Notes: a model not told the origin generated them from the letters alone. Numbered from the stretch's first letter, positions 42,399 through 52,076 are shown. The stretch is DNA of 64,000 bases from Kribbella solani (GCF_014205295.1 NZ_JACHNF010000001.1:1178001-1242000); one strand, 5' to 3'. Program-made: numbers and translations.

Positions 42399-44481
42399 TC
42401 GCGGTGCAGGTGGCGGTGGCGGATTTGGTGGGGTTGCTTTCCGAGGTGGCGGTCAGGGTGATTTTGGCGATGGGCGAGCGGCCGGCTTTGGTGTGGACGG
42501 GGACGGTGATTTGCTGGCCGGCGTTGGCGGTGGCGAGGGCGTTGGGGAGGGCGATCGGCCAGTCGTTGCCGTTGACCTTGGCGGTGAGGCGGTAGACATC
42601 GCCCTTCAGGTACGGCGCGACCTCCTCGGGGCCCGTGCCGGGCTTGCCGGTGTTGGTGAGGCGGAAGTTGCAGGTCTGTACGCCGCTTCCGTCCGGCTTC
42701 GCGACCGTCGGCAGGAGGCGTACGCCGCGCTGCTGCGGGCCGGCGCCGTCGAGCGACCGGATCGCGACCGTGTACGAAAGGATGCCCTTGCGGTCGCGGT
42801 GCACGTTGGTGACGTAGAAGTGCAGCCGGTTCGCGGCGTCGGTGTACTCGTACTCGCTGCCCGAGTTCGTGCCGGCGTGAAACAGCGCGTCCGACAACTG
42901 CCGGTAGTCACCGATCGTGATCGGGACCTTCGTACCGTCGGGCAGCACGTAGTCCGTCATGTTGATGTCCTGCGGGTTCGCGTCGACCACCCACTCGAAC
43001 GGCGCGCGATCCTGGTTCTTGGTCTTCGCGAGCAGCACCCCGGAGTCGGGCGTGAACGAGTCCGTACCCATCCGGTCCACCACTTCGACCGTGTAGTTCT
43101 GGTACCCGCGACCGTCGCACATCGGGTCCTTCGCCACGTCGCACGGCGCGCCGAGATCGCCGGCGCCGCCGAGCTCGACGTTGATGCCGGACAGCTCACT
43201 CGCGCCGGGCTGTACGCTCCGCGCCTTCACGTTGGCGATCACGACACCGGACGAGGCGAGCGCTTCGCGGGACAGCCGGAGTACGTTCTGCTCGTCGACC
43301 ATCTTGAGCTTGATCTTGTTCCGCAGCATGTGTTGCGCGCCCATCGACGCGCCGCCGGTGGCCGGGATCATCCAGCGACTGTGCGGACCGCCGGGACCGT
43401 TGAAGCTGCCGCGGCTGAGCATCTCCCAGATCCCGGTGTATGCGCGTCTCGGCGGCACGCCGTACGGGTTGTTGTAGTTGTCGCCGATGCCCAGGATGTG
43501 GCTGAACTCGTGCGCGAACACGCCCATCCCGGAGCTCTCCGCCTGGGTGGACGAACCACCACCCGCGTTCGGCCAGATGGAGGCGCCGGCTGCCCATGAG
43601 GTCCAGTCGACGTAGCGAGTGTCGGACCAGTTGCGGCCCTGGGAGTTCGGCGGGCCGAAGGCGGCGCTGACGTCCTCCTTGGTCGGGAACTTCATCATCC
43701 CGAATTCTTGCCAGGTGGATGACTCGTCCTGGCCGGCGCTGAGGAAGAACACGAAGTCGTACCCGGCGGGGATCTGTGGGCCCTGGTCGGCGACCCAGGC
43801 CGCGCGGCCGTCGGTACGGATGTCCTTCGTGCAGGTGTCACCGGCCGGGCAGTCCGCGGCGCTCTGGAACTCCATCCCGTACTCGTGCGACTTCCCCGGC
43901 ATCCGGTACGGGCCGAAGGCGGTGAGGTCGACGCCGTAGCGGCCGCCGGAATCCTCCATCCAGTACTCGTGCAGGGTGTGACCGTGGTTGAGTGACTCCG
44001 GCGTGTTCAGGAAGTCCTTGTAGAACTTCGCGACCTGGTCCCGCGGCACGCCGTTCGCGGCGGCGCTCGGGTTCCCGAACACGGTCGAACCCTTGGGCTT
44101 GGTGATGACGAAGTCCTGGTTCGGGTAGTCGAGCAGCACGAGCGCGCCCTTGAAGGTCCGCTCGGAACCCTTCACGGCGGGGTCGGCCCAGTTCGTCCCC
44201 GGCGGTTTGACGTAGTCGTCCCACGTCATGTGGTCGGGGTTCTCCCAGTTCTGCGGGTCGATCGGGCCGGGCAGGCCGGTGGACAGCGATTTCGCCACCC
44301 GCGCGTCCGGCCCCGACTCCTGCCAGGGCTGTTTCTGCGGCCAATGTGGGTACTGCCAAGCATTGGCCGGGTCCGGGGGCGCGCTCGCACCCGGCGACGC
44401 CAGCGCCAGCGAAGGCACCGAAACAGCGACCAGTACGGCCACCAGCCGTACCACACGACGAATCTTCCGTAGCTCAGACAC
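42388..44481 (-). CDS. Secreted M6-type metalloprotease (immune inhibitor A-like)
   Basis: A 697-residue exported protein with a signal peptide of about 29 residues (RRVVRLVAVLVAVSVPSLALA). The M6 catalytic centre FAHEFSHILGIGDNY has zinc ligands H324 and H328, catalytic E325 and a third ligand D334. SSTWQEFGMMKFPTKED and the downstream beta-rich region match the M6 family. The C-terminal 100 residues form an Ig-like domain. GTG 44481 is taken as start; the frame continues to 44577 but without a better ribosome-binding site. Likely an extracellular protease. Its last 11 bp overlap the DppF-type gene convergently. Confidence 0.88.
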   Translation of the reverse strand: MSELRKIRRVVRLVAVLVAVSVPSLALASPGASAPPDPANAWQYPHWPQKQPWQESGPDARVAKSLSTGLPGPIDPQNWENPDHMTWDDYVKPPGTNWADPAVKGSERTFKGALVLLDYPNQDFVITKPKGSTVFGNPSAAANGVPRDQVAKFYKDFLNTPESLNHGHTLHEYWMEDSGGRYGVDLTAFGPYRMPGKSHEYGMEFQSAADCPAGDTCTKDIRTDGRAAWVADQGPQIPAGYDFVFFLSAGQDESSTWQEFGMMKFPTKEDVSAAFGPPNSQGRNWSDTRYVDWTSWAAGASIWPNAGGGSSTQAESSGMGVFAHEFSHILGIGDNYNNPYGVPPRRAYTGIWEMLSRGSFNGPGGPHSRWMIPATGGASMGAQHMLRNKIKLKMVDEQNVLRLSREALASSGVVIANVKARSVQPGASELSGINVELGGAGDLGAPCDVAKDPMCDGRGYQNYTVEVVDRMGTDSFTPDSGVLLAKTKNQDRAPFEWVVDANPQDINMTDYVLPDGTKVPITIGDYRQLSDALFHAGTNSGSEYEYTDAANRLHFYVTNVHRDRKGILSYTVAIRSLDGAGPQQRGVRLLPTVAKPDGSGVQTCNFRLTNTGKPGTGPEEVAPYLKGDVYRLTAKVNGNDWPIALPNALATANAGQQITVPVHTKAGRSPIAKITLTATSESNPTKSATATCTAIKR

Positions 44482-44587
44482 GGGCAGGCATCCGATCGAC
44501 GAACGGGCGGGGACATCGAGCAGTCCAGAGCATGCCTGCTCAACCCCCACCGCACAACAGATCACGGCGCGCGACATCTACCGGGAG

Positions 44588-44599
44588 ACTGTATACAGT
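44588..44599. promoter_or_regulatory. Perfect 12-bp palindrome before the aldehyde dehydrogenase
   Basis: ACTGTATACAGT is self-complementary and 31 bp before the dehydrogenase ATG, in the 149-bp divergent gap. It resembles GntR-family (HutC/YtrA-type) operators. No GntR gene is adjacent. Confidence 0.55.
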
Positions 44600-44630
44600 A
44601 TGGTAGTGCTCGAGTGGGATGGAGGAGTTC

Positions 44631-45992
44631 ATGTACTCGGTGACTGATCCGGTGACGGGTGTGCTGGTGGAGGAAGTGGCGAACTCGACGGATGCGGAGG
44701 TGCGGGACGCGGTCGGGCGGGTTCATGGTGGGTACGCGGCCTGGCGGCGGCGGGATGTCCGTGAGCGAGCGGCGATCGTGGCGCGGGCGGGGGAGTTGTT
44801 CGCGGAGCGGGCGGATGAGCTGGCGCGGATCATGACGCTGGAGATGGGGAAGCGGGTCAGCGAAGGGCTCGGTGAGGTCGGGATCGTCGCCGACATCTTC
44901 CGGTACTACGCGGAGCACGGGCCGGCGTTGGTCGCGGACGAACCGATCGAGATCAAAGGCGGCCAGGCGGTGATCAGCAAGGGACCGATCGGCGCGCTGC
45001 TCGGGATCATGCCGTGGAACTTCCCGTGCTATCAGGTCGCGCGGTTCGTGGCGCCGAACCTGGTACTGGGCAACACGATCCTGCTCAAACACGCCTCGAT
45101 CTGTCCGCGGTCGGCGGCCGCGATCGAGGAGATCCTGTCTGCGGCCGGCGTACCGCGTGATGTGTACGTGAACACGTTCGCGTCCAGCCGGCAGATTCCG
45201 GCGATCCTCGCGGACCCGCGGATCGCCGGTGTGTCGCTGACCGGAAGCGAACGGGCCGGGATCGCGGTCGCCGCCGAGGCCGGGAAGAACCTGAAGCGGA
45301 CCGTACTCGAGCTCGGCGGCTCCGACCCGCTGATCATTCTCGACACCGCCGACCTGGACGAGACGGTGAACGCGACCGCGACGGCCCGGATGCGGAACTG
45401 TGGTCAGTCCTGCAACGCCCCCAAGCGGATCATCGTCCTCGCCGGCCTGTACGACGAGTACGCCGACCGCCTCGCCAGGCGCGTCACCGAGTACTTCGTA
45501 CCGGGCGATCCGGCTGACCCGGCGACGAAGCTCCCGCCGCTCGCCTCGATGGCGGCCGCGGACGAGGTTGCCGCCCAGGTCGCGAAGGCGGTCGAGCAGG
45601 GCGCGACGCTGCGCGCCGGAGGCAACCGGATCACCCCGGGCGCGTACCTGGAGGCGACCGTGCTGACCGACGTCACGCCGGACATGGACGCGTACGCGGA
45701 GGAGATCTTCGGCCCGGTCGCGATCGTGTTCCGGGCCGACGACGAGGACGACGCGATCCGGCTGGCCAACGACACCCCGTTCGGTCTCGGCGCATCGGTG
45801 TGGGGTACGAACGAGGAACGCAACCGCCGCGTCGCCGACCGGATCGACGCCGGCATGGTGTACCTGAACCGGGCCGGTGGTTCGCAGGCCGATCTCCCGT
45901 TCGGCGGAATCAAGCGTTCCGGTCTGGGCCGTGAGCTCGGACCGGCCGGGATCGAGGAGTTCATGAACCGCAAATCCATCCGGCTCGGCTGA
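44631..45992 (+). CDS. NAD(P)-dependent aldehyde dehydrogenase, succinate-semialdehyde dehydrogenase type
   Basis: A 453-residue ALDH superfamily enzyme: IMPWNFPCYQVARF cofactor region, catalytic E227 (LELGGSDP) and C261 (NCGQSCNAPKR). Length and the MTLEMGK start region agree with succinate-semialdehyde dehydrogenases (GABA or 4-hydroxybutyrate use). ATG 44631 is preferred over 44619 because GGAGGAG (44621-44627) would serve it. Divergent from the M6 protease. Confidence 0.88.
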   Translation: MYSVTDPVTGVLVEEVANSTDAEVRDAVGRVHGGYAAWRRRDVRERAAIVARAGELFAERADELARIMTLEMGKRVSEGLGEVGIVADIFRYYAEHGPALVADEPIEIKGGQAVISKGPIGALLGIMPWNFPCYQVARFVAPNLVLGNTILLKHASICPRSAAAIEEILSAAGVPRDVYVNTFASSRQIPAILADPRIAGVSLTGSERAGIAVAAEAGKNLKRTVLELGGSDPLIILDTADLDETVNATATARMRNCGQSCNAPKRIIVLAGLYDEYADRLARRVTEYFVPGDPADPATKLPPLASMAAADEVAAQVAKAVEQGATLRAGGNRITPGAYLEATVLTDVTPDMDAYAEEIFGPVAIVFRADDEDDAIRLANDTPFGLGASVWGTNEERNRRVADRIDAGMVYLNRAGGSQADLPFGGIKRSGLGRELGPAGIEEFMNRKSIRLG

Positions 45993-45999
45993 GCGAGCT

Positions 46000-46128
46000 A
46001 CCAGATCCGGGTACGAGTTCGGGCTGATCGCGTGGGGACTGCTCCAGGTAGTACACGGCTGGTTCCTCGCGTACCGGCCGATCGCCGCCACGATCCAGGA
46101 CGCGTTTCGCGCGCTGGTGGTGCGGTAG
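46000..46128 (+). pseudogene. C-terminal remnant of an unknown membrane-type protein
   Basis: A frame ending at TAG 46126-46128 reads YEFGLIAWGLLQVVHGWFLA then IQDAFRALVVR, a hydrophobic, protein-like tail. It has no start codon after the dehydrogenase stop and runs into the dehydrogenase in another frame. It may be the relic of a gene truncated by the dehydrogenase. Confidence 0.35.
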
Positions 46129-46170
46129 TGCGCGCATACTGACGGTACGCGCGTGAGAGGGAGGCCGCGG

Positions 46171-47055
46171 ATGAGTGGTTACTCCGTCAAGACCTATCGG
46201 TACCTGCGGATGGCGATGGTGGCGATGATCTTGCTGCTCGCCGCCGCGCTGGTGATCGAATGGTCGAAGACCGATCCGCGGTGCCTGCAGACGTCGATCA
46301 GCGCGTACTACTACACGCCGGTGCGCGCGATCTTCGTCGGCTGCCTGATCACCATCGGCGTGTGCATGGTGGTGCTCAAGGGCAACACCGAGACCGAGGA
46401 CATCCTGCTGAACGTGGCCGGCATCCTCGCGCCGGGCGTCGCGCTGGTGCCGACGCCCGGACAGGGCAGCTGCCACTCGGTGCCGGTCGAGCTCGGTGAC
46501 GCGGCGGCCAACGTCTCGAACAACATGCTCGCGTTGTTCGTCGTCGGCGTACCGTGCCTGCTGCTGACCGCGTACTTCATCATCCGCGACCGGATGCGCG
46601 AACCGGCCGGATGGACACCGATGTACGTCGTCGGGCTCGGCGTCGCGGTACTGATCTTCGGCGGCGGACTGGCCTGGTTCCTCGCCGACCGCTCCGGGTT
46701 CATCGGGAACGCGCACTACGCGGCGGCAATCGTGATGTTCCTGTGCATCATCGTGGTGGTGCTGGCGAACGCCGAACAGTTCCGGCGCAAGCAGCACGCC
46801 GTACCGCGATCACTCGCGAACCGGTACTCGGTGATCGCGCTGGCGATGGTGGTACTGCCGCTGCTGATGGTCGGCTGGCGCGCGCTCTTCGGCTGGGCGC
46901 ACGCCGTGCTGTGGATCGAAGGCACGCTGATCGTGCTGTTCGCGGCCTTCTGGATCAGCCAGACGCAGGAGCTGTGGAACGAAGGCCTCCGTCAGGAGTT
47001 GCCGCGGTCACCACAAGCCACGCCGTCGCCGTTGCGGTCGAGCTCCCGTGAGTAG
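46171..47055 (+). CDS. Conserved actinobacterial membrane protein, unknown function
   Basis: A 294-residue protein with seven hydrophobic segments and the motif SISAYYYTPVRAIFVG after the first helix. Soluble loops are short, and the last helix is followed by a charged tail. The start ATG 46171 has GGGAGG 6 bp before it; the frame to 46153 is longer but lacks this spacing. The fold suggests an integral membrane protein such as a sensor or transporter, but no catalytic motif is evident. The last 64 bp overlap the end of the Excalibur gene on the other strand. Confidence 0.75.
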   Translation: MSGYSVKTYRYLRMAMVAMILLLAAALVIEWSKTDPRCLQTSISAYYYTPVRAIFVGCLITIGVCMVVLKGNTETEDILLNVAGILAPGVALVPTPGQGSCHSVPVELGDAAANVSNNMLALFVVGVPCLLLTAYFIIRDRMREPAGWTPMYVVGLGVAVLIFGGGLAWFLADRSGFIGNAHYAAAIVMFLCIIVVVLANAEQFRRKQHAVPRSLANRYSVIALAMVVLPLLMVGWRALFGWAHAVLWIEGTLIVLFAAFWISQTQELWNEGLRQELPRSPQATPSPLRSSSRE

Positions 47056-47622
47056 CCGGGGTCGCCGCGATACAGCGGCGCCTTGCCGGCGGCCCGGACC
47101 TCGTCGCAGTTCCGGTAGTACACGGTTGTTGGCGGGGTGCTCGGGGTCACCCGCCCTGGCCCATCGGTCGGACCCCAGGTCGGCGCTGTGGTCGGTCCCG
47201 CTGTCGGGCTCCACGTCCGGCCCCAGGTGGGACCCTGCGTCGGCACATCAGTTGGTGCATCAGTCGGTGCGCTGGTCGGGACACCAGTCGGCTTACGCGT
47301 CGGCGCACCTGTCGTCCCCGTAGTCGGCACGCTCGTGGAGGTCGGTGCATCCGTTGGCGCTGTCGTACCAGCGCTCGGTGATCCCGGCGCGGTCGCCGTC
47401 GTGCAACCCGACCGGCACCGCGACGATCCCGAGCGCGGCCACCCGGCCCGGCCCGCCGTACCTTCCGATCGGTCCGCGGACCGCCCGCCCGTGCTTGTCC
47501 ACCCAGAACGCCCACCCAGCTGGTGCGGCCGGCCAGTTCTCCGGCGGCTGCCAGCGGCGGGGTGGTCGCCAGCCGCGCCGCGGCGGCTCCGGCCACTCCG
47601 GTGGTGTGTTGAAATGCCTCAC
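46992..47622 (-). pseudogene. Excalibur-domain protein gene with a frameshift
   Basis: From GTG 47622 (GGAGGG 7 bp upstream) the frame reads a Trp/Pro-rich actinobacterial N-terminus (RHFNTPPEWPEPPRRG, WAFWVDKHGRA) and a hydrophobic segment (VAALGIVAVPVG). The expected continuation, a long Pro/Thr linker and an Excalibur calcium-binding domain (YYRNCDEVRAAGKAPLYRGD and DRNGDGVACGDR), is in another frame ending at 46992. Dropping one G of the GGG at 47407-47409 joins them (VAVPVGCTTATAPGSP). A single-base insertion or a sequencing error is therefore likely. Protein with repaired frame: about 209 residues, single membrane anchor, outside linker, Ca-binding tip. Confidence 0.7.
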
Positions 47623-47737
47623 GCGAACCCTCCCCGCCGGGCAGCCTAGCGAGGTCGCCGGTAGCACGACCAGCCACCCGCCGAAAGGGGTCTAAGTCTC
47701 GTTGACAGACTCAGCCAGGAGATGTGAGGCTCAGGTC

Positions 47738-48241
47738 ATGACGGAGACTCAGGTGGATCGGAGCCGGACGTTCAGCTGGACGGATCCGGCCGAGACGGCG
47801 GCGCTGATCGGCAGCTCGACCGGGCTCGAGACGTTGCGGGCGATGCAGGAAGGCCGGTTGCCGGCGCCGCCGATCCTGCGGCTGGTGGGCGCGACCGGGT
47901 TCGAGGCCGAGGAGGGCAAGGTCACCGTCTTCATGCCGGCGGCCGAGTTCCACTACAACCCGCTCGGCTCGGTGCACGGCGGGGTGATCGCGACGCTGCT
48001 CGACACGGCCTCCGGCTGCACGGTGCATTCGACCCTGCCGGCCGGCTTCGGGTACACGTCGCTCGACCTGATGACGCGATTCATCAAGCCGGTCACGGTC
48101 GCGTCCGGTGTGCTCCGCTGCGAAGGCGGCATCATCAGCCGCGGCCGCCGGACAGCCGTGGCGGAGTCACACCTTTACGACGAGCGCGGCAAGCTGCTCG
48201 CGCACGCGACCTCGACCTGCCTGATCTTCGAGATCCCCTAG
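47738..48241 (+). CDS. PaaI family thioesterase (hot-dog fold)
   Basis: A 167-residue thioesterase with the hot-dog signature EFHYNPLGSVHGGVIATLLDTASG and IKPVTVASGVLRCEG; the VHGG and D of this loop carry the active-site residues in PaaI enzymes. It hydrolyses aryl- or acyl-CoA thioesters; substrate unknown. ATG 47738 is used; a frame from 47702 is longer but lacks a better signal. It converges with the aspartate aminotransferase by a 4-bp overlap. Confidence 0.9.
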   Translation: MTETQVDRSRTFSWTDPAETAALIGSSTGLETLRAMQEGRLPAPPILRLVGATGFEAEEGKVTVFMPAAEFHYNPLGSVHGGVIATLLDTASGCTVHSTLPAGFGYTSLDLMTRFIKPVTVASGVLRCEGGIISRGRRTAVAESHLYDERGKLLAHATSTCLIFEIP

Positions 48242-49503
48242 CGGGCCGCGTCCGCCAGCAGCTTCTCGGTGGCGACCAGCCGGACGCAGGTGGCCAGGCC
48301 GGTGATCGCCGCCTCGACCTCGGGCAGCTCCGGGTACGTCGGCGCGATCCGGATCACCTGGTCGGTCGGGTCGTCGCCGTACGGGTGCGTCGCGCCGGCC
48401 GGCGTGATCGCGATCCCGGCCGCCTTCGCCTTCGCGACCACCTCGCGGGCGCAGCCCGCCGGCACCTGCAGGCTGATGAAGTACCCACCGGCCGGCGCGG
48501 TCCACGAAGCCAGCCCGGTGCCACCCAGCTCGGTGGTGAGTACCTTGTCGACGACGTCGAACTTCGGCCGGATCAGTCCCGCCAGCGTGCGCATGTGCGT
48601 ACGCAGCCCCTCCGCGTCGCGGAGGAACTGCACGTGCCGCAGCTGGTTGATCTTGTCCGGGCCGATGCTGCGCTTGACGGTGTGGCTCAGCCACCACTCG
48701 ATGTTCGCGGGCGACGAGCCGAAGAACGCGACGCCCGATCCGGCGAAGGTGATCTTCGAGCTGGAGCCGAACACGAACGCGCGGTCCGGGTGCCCGTTCC
48801 CGGCGCACAGCGCGAGTACGTCCGCGAGCGCGACCGGCGAGTCGGTCAGGTGGTGTACGGCGTACGCGTTGTCCCAGAAGATCCGGAAGTCCGGCGCGGC
48901 GGTGTTCATCGCGGTCAGCCGCCGGACGGTCTCGTCCGAGTACACCGTGCCGTCGGGGTTGCTGTACTTCGGCACGCACCAGATGCCCTTGATCTTGGCG
49001 TCCTCGGCGACCAGCCGCTCGACCACGTCCATGTCCGGGCCTTCGGGCGTCATCGGGACCGGGATCATCTTGATGCCGTAGCGCTCGCAGATGCCGAAGT
49101 GCCGGTCGTAGCCGGGCACCGGGCAGAGGAACGCGAGCCCTTCGACGTCGGCCCAGCGCTGCTCCGCGCCCGGCACCTTCCCGAGCAGCGCGAACACGAT
49201 CGCGTCGTGCATCAACTCGAGGCTGGAGTTGCCCGCCGCCAGGAGCTGATCGACCGGCACCTGCAGGTCCGCGGCGAAGATCTCGCGGACCTCCCGCAGG
49301 CCCTGCAGCCCGCCGTAGTTGCGCAGGTCGGTGCCATCCGCGGCGACCGGGTCACCGGCCAGTTCGAGTACACCGTTGGCAGCGTCGAGCTGTTTCGGCG
49401 ACGGCTTCCCCCGGGTCAGATCGAGCTTCAGGCCCTTCGCCACCAGCGCCTCGTAGTCCTGGCGCGCACGCTCGGCCTGGGCAGTCAGCTCTTCGACACT
49501 CAC
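48238..49503 (-). CDS. Class I/II aminotransferase, probable aspartate aminotransferase (AspT-like)
   Basis: A 421-residue PLP enzyme. K250 binds PLP in FVFGSSSKITFAG, D211 is in FWDNAY, and the motif LTRGKPSPKQL in the first 40 residues is typical of the actinobacterial subgroup that includes AspT of Corynebacterium. It transfers the amino group of aspartate to 2-oxoglutarate. It stands alone, read toward the thioesterase. Confidence 0.9.
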   Translation of the reverse strand: MSVEELTAQAERARQDYEALVAKGLKLDLTRGKPSPKQLDAANGVLELAGDPVAADGTDLRNYGGLQGLREVREIFAADLQVPVDQLLAAGNSSLELMHDAIVFALLGKVPGAEQRWADVEGLAFLCPVPGYDRHFGICERYGIKMIPVPMTPEGPDMDVVERLVAEDAKIKGIWCVPKYSNPDGTVYSDETVRRLTAMNTAAPDFRIFWDNAYAVHHLTDSPVALADVLALCAGNGHPDRAFVFGSSSKITFAGSGVAFFGSSPANIEWWLSHTVKRSIGPDKINQLRHVQFLRDAEGLRTHMRTLAGLIRPKFDVVDKVLTTELGGTGLASWTAPAGGYFISLQVPAGCAREVVAKAKAAGIAITPAGATHPYGDDPTDQVIRIAPTYPELPEVEAAITGLATCVRLVATEKLLADAAR

Positions 49504-49550
49504 GGGGGAGTCCTTTCACATGTACCGGTCTTCAAGACCAGCCTAGTGAC

Positions 49551-51962
49551 TCACCTGCCCCGCTTGCATTTCGGGTACCTCGGATCCCACGGCGGACAGG
49601 GCAGCGTCGGTGGCTTGATCGTCGGCGGCGTGACCGGTGGGGTGACCGGAGGCGTCACCGGCGGCGGCGTCTTGGCCTTGCTGCCGTTCGAGATCATCAG
49701 GGTGACGATCGCGCCTTCCGGTGCGCCGTCCTCCTGCCGCGGCGTGGTCCAGGCCACCGTGCCGTTGGGCGCGTCGGAGTCGACCCGGTCGCCGTGCGAC
49801 ATGACCGGCTTGAAGCCGAGCTGGAGGAGCTTCGCCGCGGCGTCGGCCGGCGTCATGCCCTTCAGGTACGGCAGGTCCTTCACGTTGCCGCGGATGACCT
49901 TGTCGTCGGCCTTCACGAACTTGCTCGACGGCAGGCCCTGCAGCGCCAGCTGCATCGCGGTCTCCCAGACCGGACCGGCGGTGCCGGAGCCGGACGCGTC
50001 CTTCAGCTTCTTGCCGTTGAAGACCTGACCGATGATGTCCTTCGCGGGCGGATCGGCGTCGCCGACGACGGCCGCGCCGGCGAGCTTCGACGAGTACCCG
50101 GCGAACCAGACGGCGTGGTTCTCGTTGATCGTTCCGGTCTTGCCGGCCAGGTCACTGCTGCCGAACCGCACCTTGGCGCCGGTGCCGCCGTTCTGCATCA
50201 CCTGGTTCAGGACGTAGTTGACGCCGTCCGCGACACCGGGCGAGAGCACCCGGTGGCAGTTCGGACCCGGCGTCGAGATGTTCTTGTTGGTCTTCAGCGA
50301 GGTGATCGAGGTGACGACGACCGGGGTGCAGTACATCCCGCGGGCGGCGAAGGTCGCGTACGCGTTCGACAGCATCACCGGCGTGATCAGACCGACCGAA
50401 CCGAGGGTGAAGGACGGCACCTGCTTGAGCGGCTTCATCGTCTGCGCGTCGTACATGCCGAGATCCGCGGCGACCGTGGCGATCGGGCACAGGCCGATCT
50501 GCTGGGACAACTGCAGGAAGTAGGTGTTGGTGGAGGCCTTCGCGGCGTCGACCATGGACGGGTCGGCGATCGTCTTGGTCGAGTTCTTCGGCGTGTAGTT
50601 CGGGTCCGAGACGGTTCCGTTGCAGGTGCTGAACGCCTTGCCGCTCAGGTCGAGCGTCTGCGGCGAGTTGATCCGGTACGTGGTCGGGATGGTCTTCTCG
50701 ATCGCGGCGGCGATGGTGAACGCCTTCATCGTCGACCCGTTCTGGAAACCGCCGAAGCCGCCGGGGTAGGACTTCTCGACGTTGTAGTTGTACGCCGTCT
50801 GTCCCTTCTTCGCGCCGTACGGCCGGCTCTGCGCCATCGCCCGGACCAGTCCGGTGCCGGGCTCGACCATGCTGACCGCGGCGACGGCCTGGTCGCCGGC
50901 CTTCGAATGCTGCTTGATCGAGGTCTCGGCGGCGGCCTGCATCTTCGGGTCGAGGGAGGTACGAACGACCAGCCCGGCGGTCTCGATGTAGTTCTCGCGC
51001 TCGTCGGTGGTCTTGCCGAAGGCCGGGTTCGCCTTCAGCTTGGCGACCACGTACTCGCAGTAGAACGGGTACCTCGAGTTCGCGCAGCCGCTCGGCACGA
51101 CCTGGACCTTTGCCGGGTTGAGCACCGGCGTCTTGATCGCGTCCTGGGCCTGCTTGGCGGTGATGATGTTCAGCTCGTGCATCCGGCGCAGCACCACGTC
51201 ACGGCGGTCCTTGGCCCGCTTCGGGCTGTCGATCGGGTCGTAGCCCTTCGGGTTCTTCACCAGACCGGCCAGCATCGCGGCCTGCGGCAGGTTCAGCTTC
51301 GCGGCGTGTACGCCGAAGTAGTGCATCGCGGCGGCGTCGATCCCGTACGAGCGGTCGCCGAAGAAGGCCAGGTTCAGGTACCGGGTCAGGATCTCGTTCT
51401 TGCTGAGTTCCTTCTCGACCGCGATCGCGTACCGCAGTTCGGCGATCTTGCGTTCGTACGTGTCGTTCGTGGCCTGCTTCACCTCTTCGGGCGTCCGGGC
51501 CTTGTTCACCAGGCTCAGCTTCACGTACTGCTGGGTGATGCTCGATCCACCCTGCTGTACGCCGCCGGAGGACTTGTTGCGGAGCAGCGCCCGCAGCGTG
51601 CCCTTCGCGTCCAGCGCGCCGTGCTGGTAGAACCGGTCGTCCTCGATCGCGACGATCGCCTTCAGCATGATCGGGCTGATCTGCTTCAGCGTCACCGGCG
51701 TCCGGTTCTGCTGGTACAGCGTCGCGATCGTGCTGTTGTCGGCGGCCAGGATCGTGGTCCGCTGCGCCAGTGGCGCGGTCTGCAGATCCTGCGGCAGGTA
51801 CTGGACGCTGTTGTGCGCGGCCGCCGTCGTCATCCCGGCCAGACCGGCGAACGGAAGCGCCAGTCCGGCGGCCAGCGCGCCCGCGAGCGCGCTGACCAGG
51901 AGAAACACGAACACCGACCCCACGACATTCGGCCGCTTGGCTCGCCGCTCGCCTCTGTGCAT
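49551..51962 (-). CDS. Class A penicillin-binding protein (GT51 + transpeptidase + PASTA)
   Basis: An 803-residue bifunctional cell-wall synthase: short cytoplasmic tail, membrane anchor (12-47), GT51 glycosyltransferase with E107 in AIEDDRFYQHG and GGSSITQQYVK, then the transpeptidase with S410-T-M-K413, STN (477-479) and KTG (608-610). A single PASTA domain (about 697-765) and a PPVTPP-rich tail finish it. It polymerises and crosslinks peptidoglycan outside the membrane. PASTA suggests muropeptide or beta-lactam contact. A long frame on the other strand is a shadow. Confidence 0.97.
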   Translation of the reverse strand: MHRGERRAKRPNVVGSVFVFLLVSALAGALAAGLALPFAGLAGMTTAAAHNSVQYLPQDLQTAPLAQRTTILAADNSTIATLYQQNRTPVTLKQISPIMLKAIVAIEDDRFYQHGALDAKGTLRALLRNKSSGGVQQGGSSITQQYVKLSLVNKARTPEEVKQATNDTYERKIAELRYAIAVEKELSKNEILTRYLNLAFFGDRSYGIDAAAMHYFGVHAAKLNLPQAAMLAGLVKNPKGYDPIDSPKRAKDRRDVVLRRMHELNIITAKQAQDAIKTPVLNPAKVQVVPSGCANSRYPFYCEYVVAKLKANPAFGKTTDERENYIETAGLVVRTSLDPKMQAAAETSIKQHSKAGDQAVAAVSMVEPGTGLVRAMAQSRPYGAKKGQTAYNYNVEKSYPGGFGGFQNGSTMKAFTIAAAIEKTIPTTYRINSPQTLDLSGKAFSTCNGTVSDPNYTPKNSTKTIADPSMVDAAKASTNTYFLQLSQQIGLCPIATVAADLGMYDAQTMKPLKQVPSFTLGSVGLITPVMLSNAYATFAARGMYCTPVVVTSITSLKTNKNISTPGPNCHRVLSPGVADGVNYVLNQVMQNGGTGAKVRFGSSDLAGKTGTINENHAVWFAGYSSKLAGAAVVGDADPPAKDIIGQVFNGKKLKDASGSGTAGPVWETAMQLALQGLPSSKFVKADDKVIRGNVKDLPYLKGMTPADAAAKLLQLGFKPVMSHGDRVDSDAPNGTVAWTTPRQEDGAPEGAIVTLMISNGSKAKTPPPVTPPVTPPVTPPTIKPPTLPCPPWDPRYPKCKRGR

Positions 51963-52076
51963 GGTTGGGCAGATTACGTCAGGTCAGGCACTTCCGGGAG
52001 TCTCCTCGTTACGGAATTTACACAGTTGCCTATCGAATTCACCGTCCGTGACCAAATCTTCACCGTTGGGCGCCGA

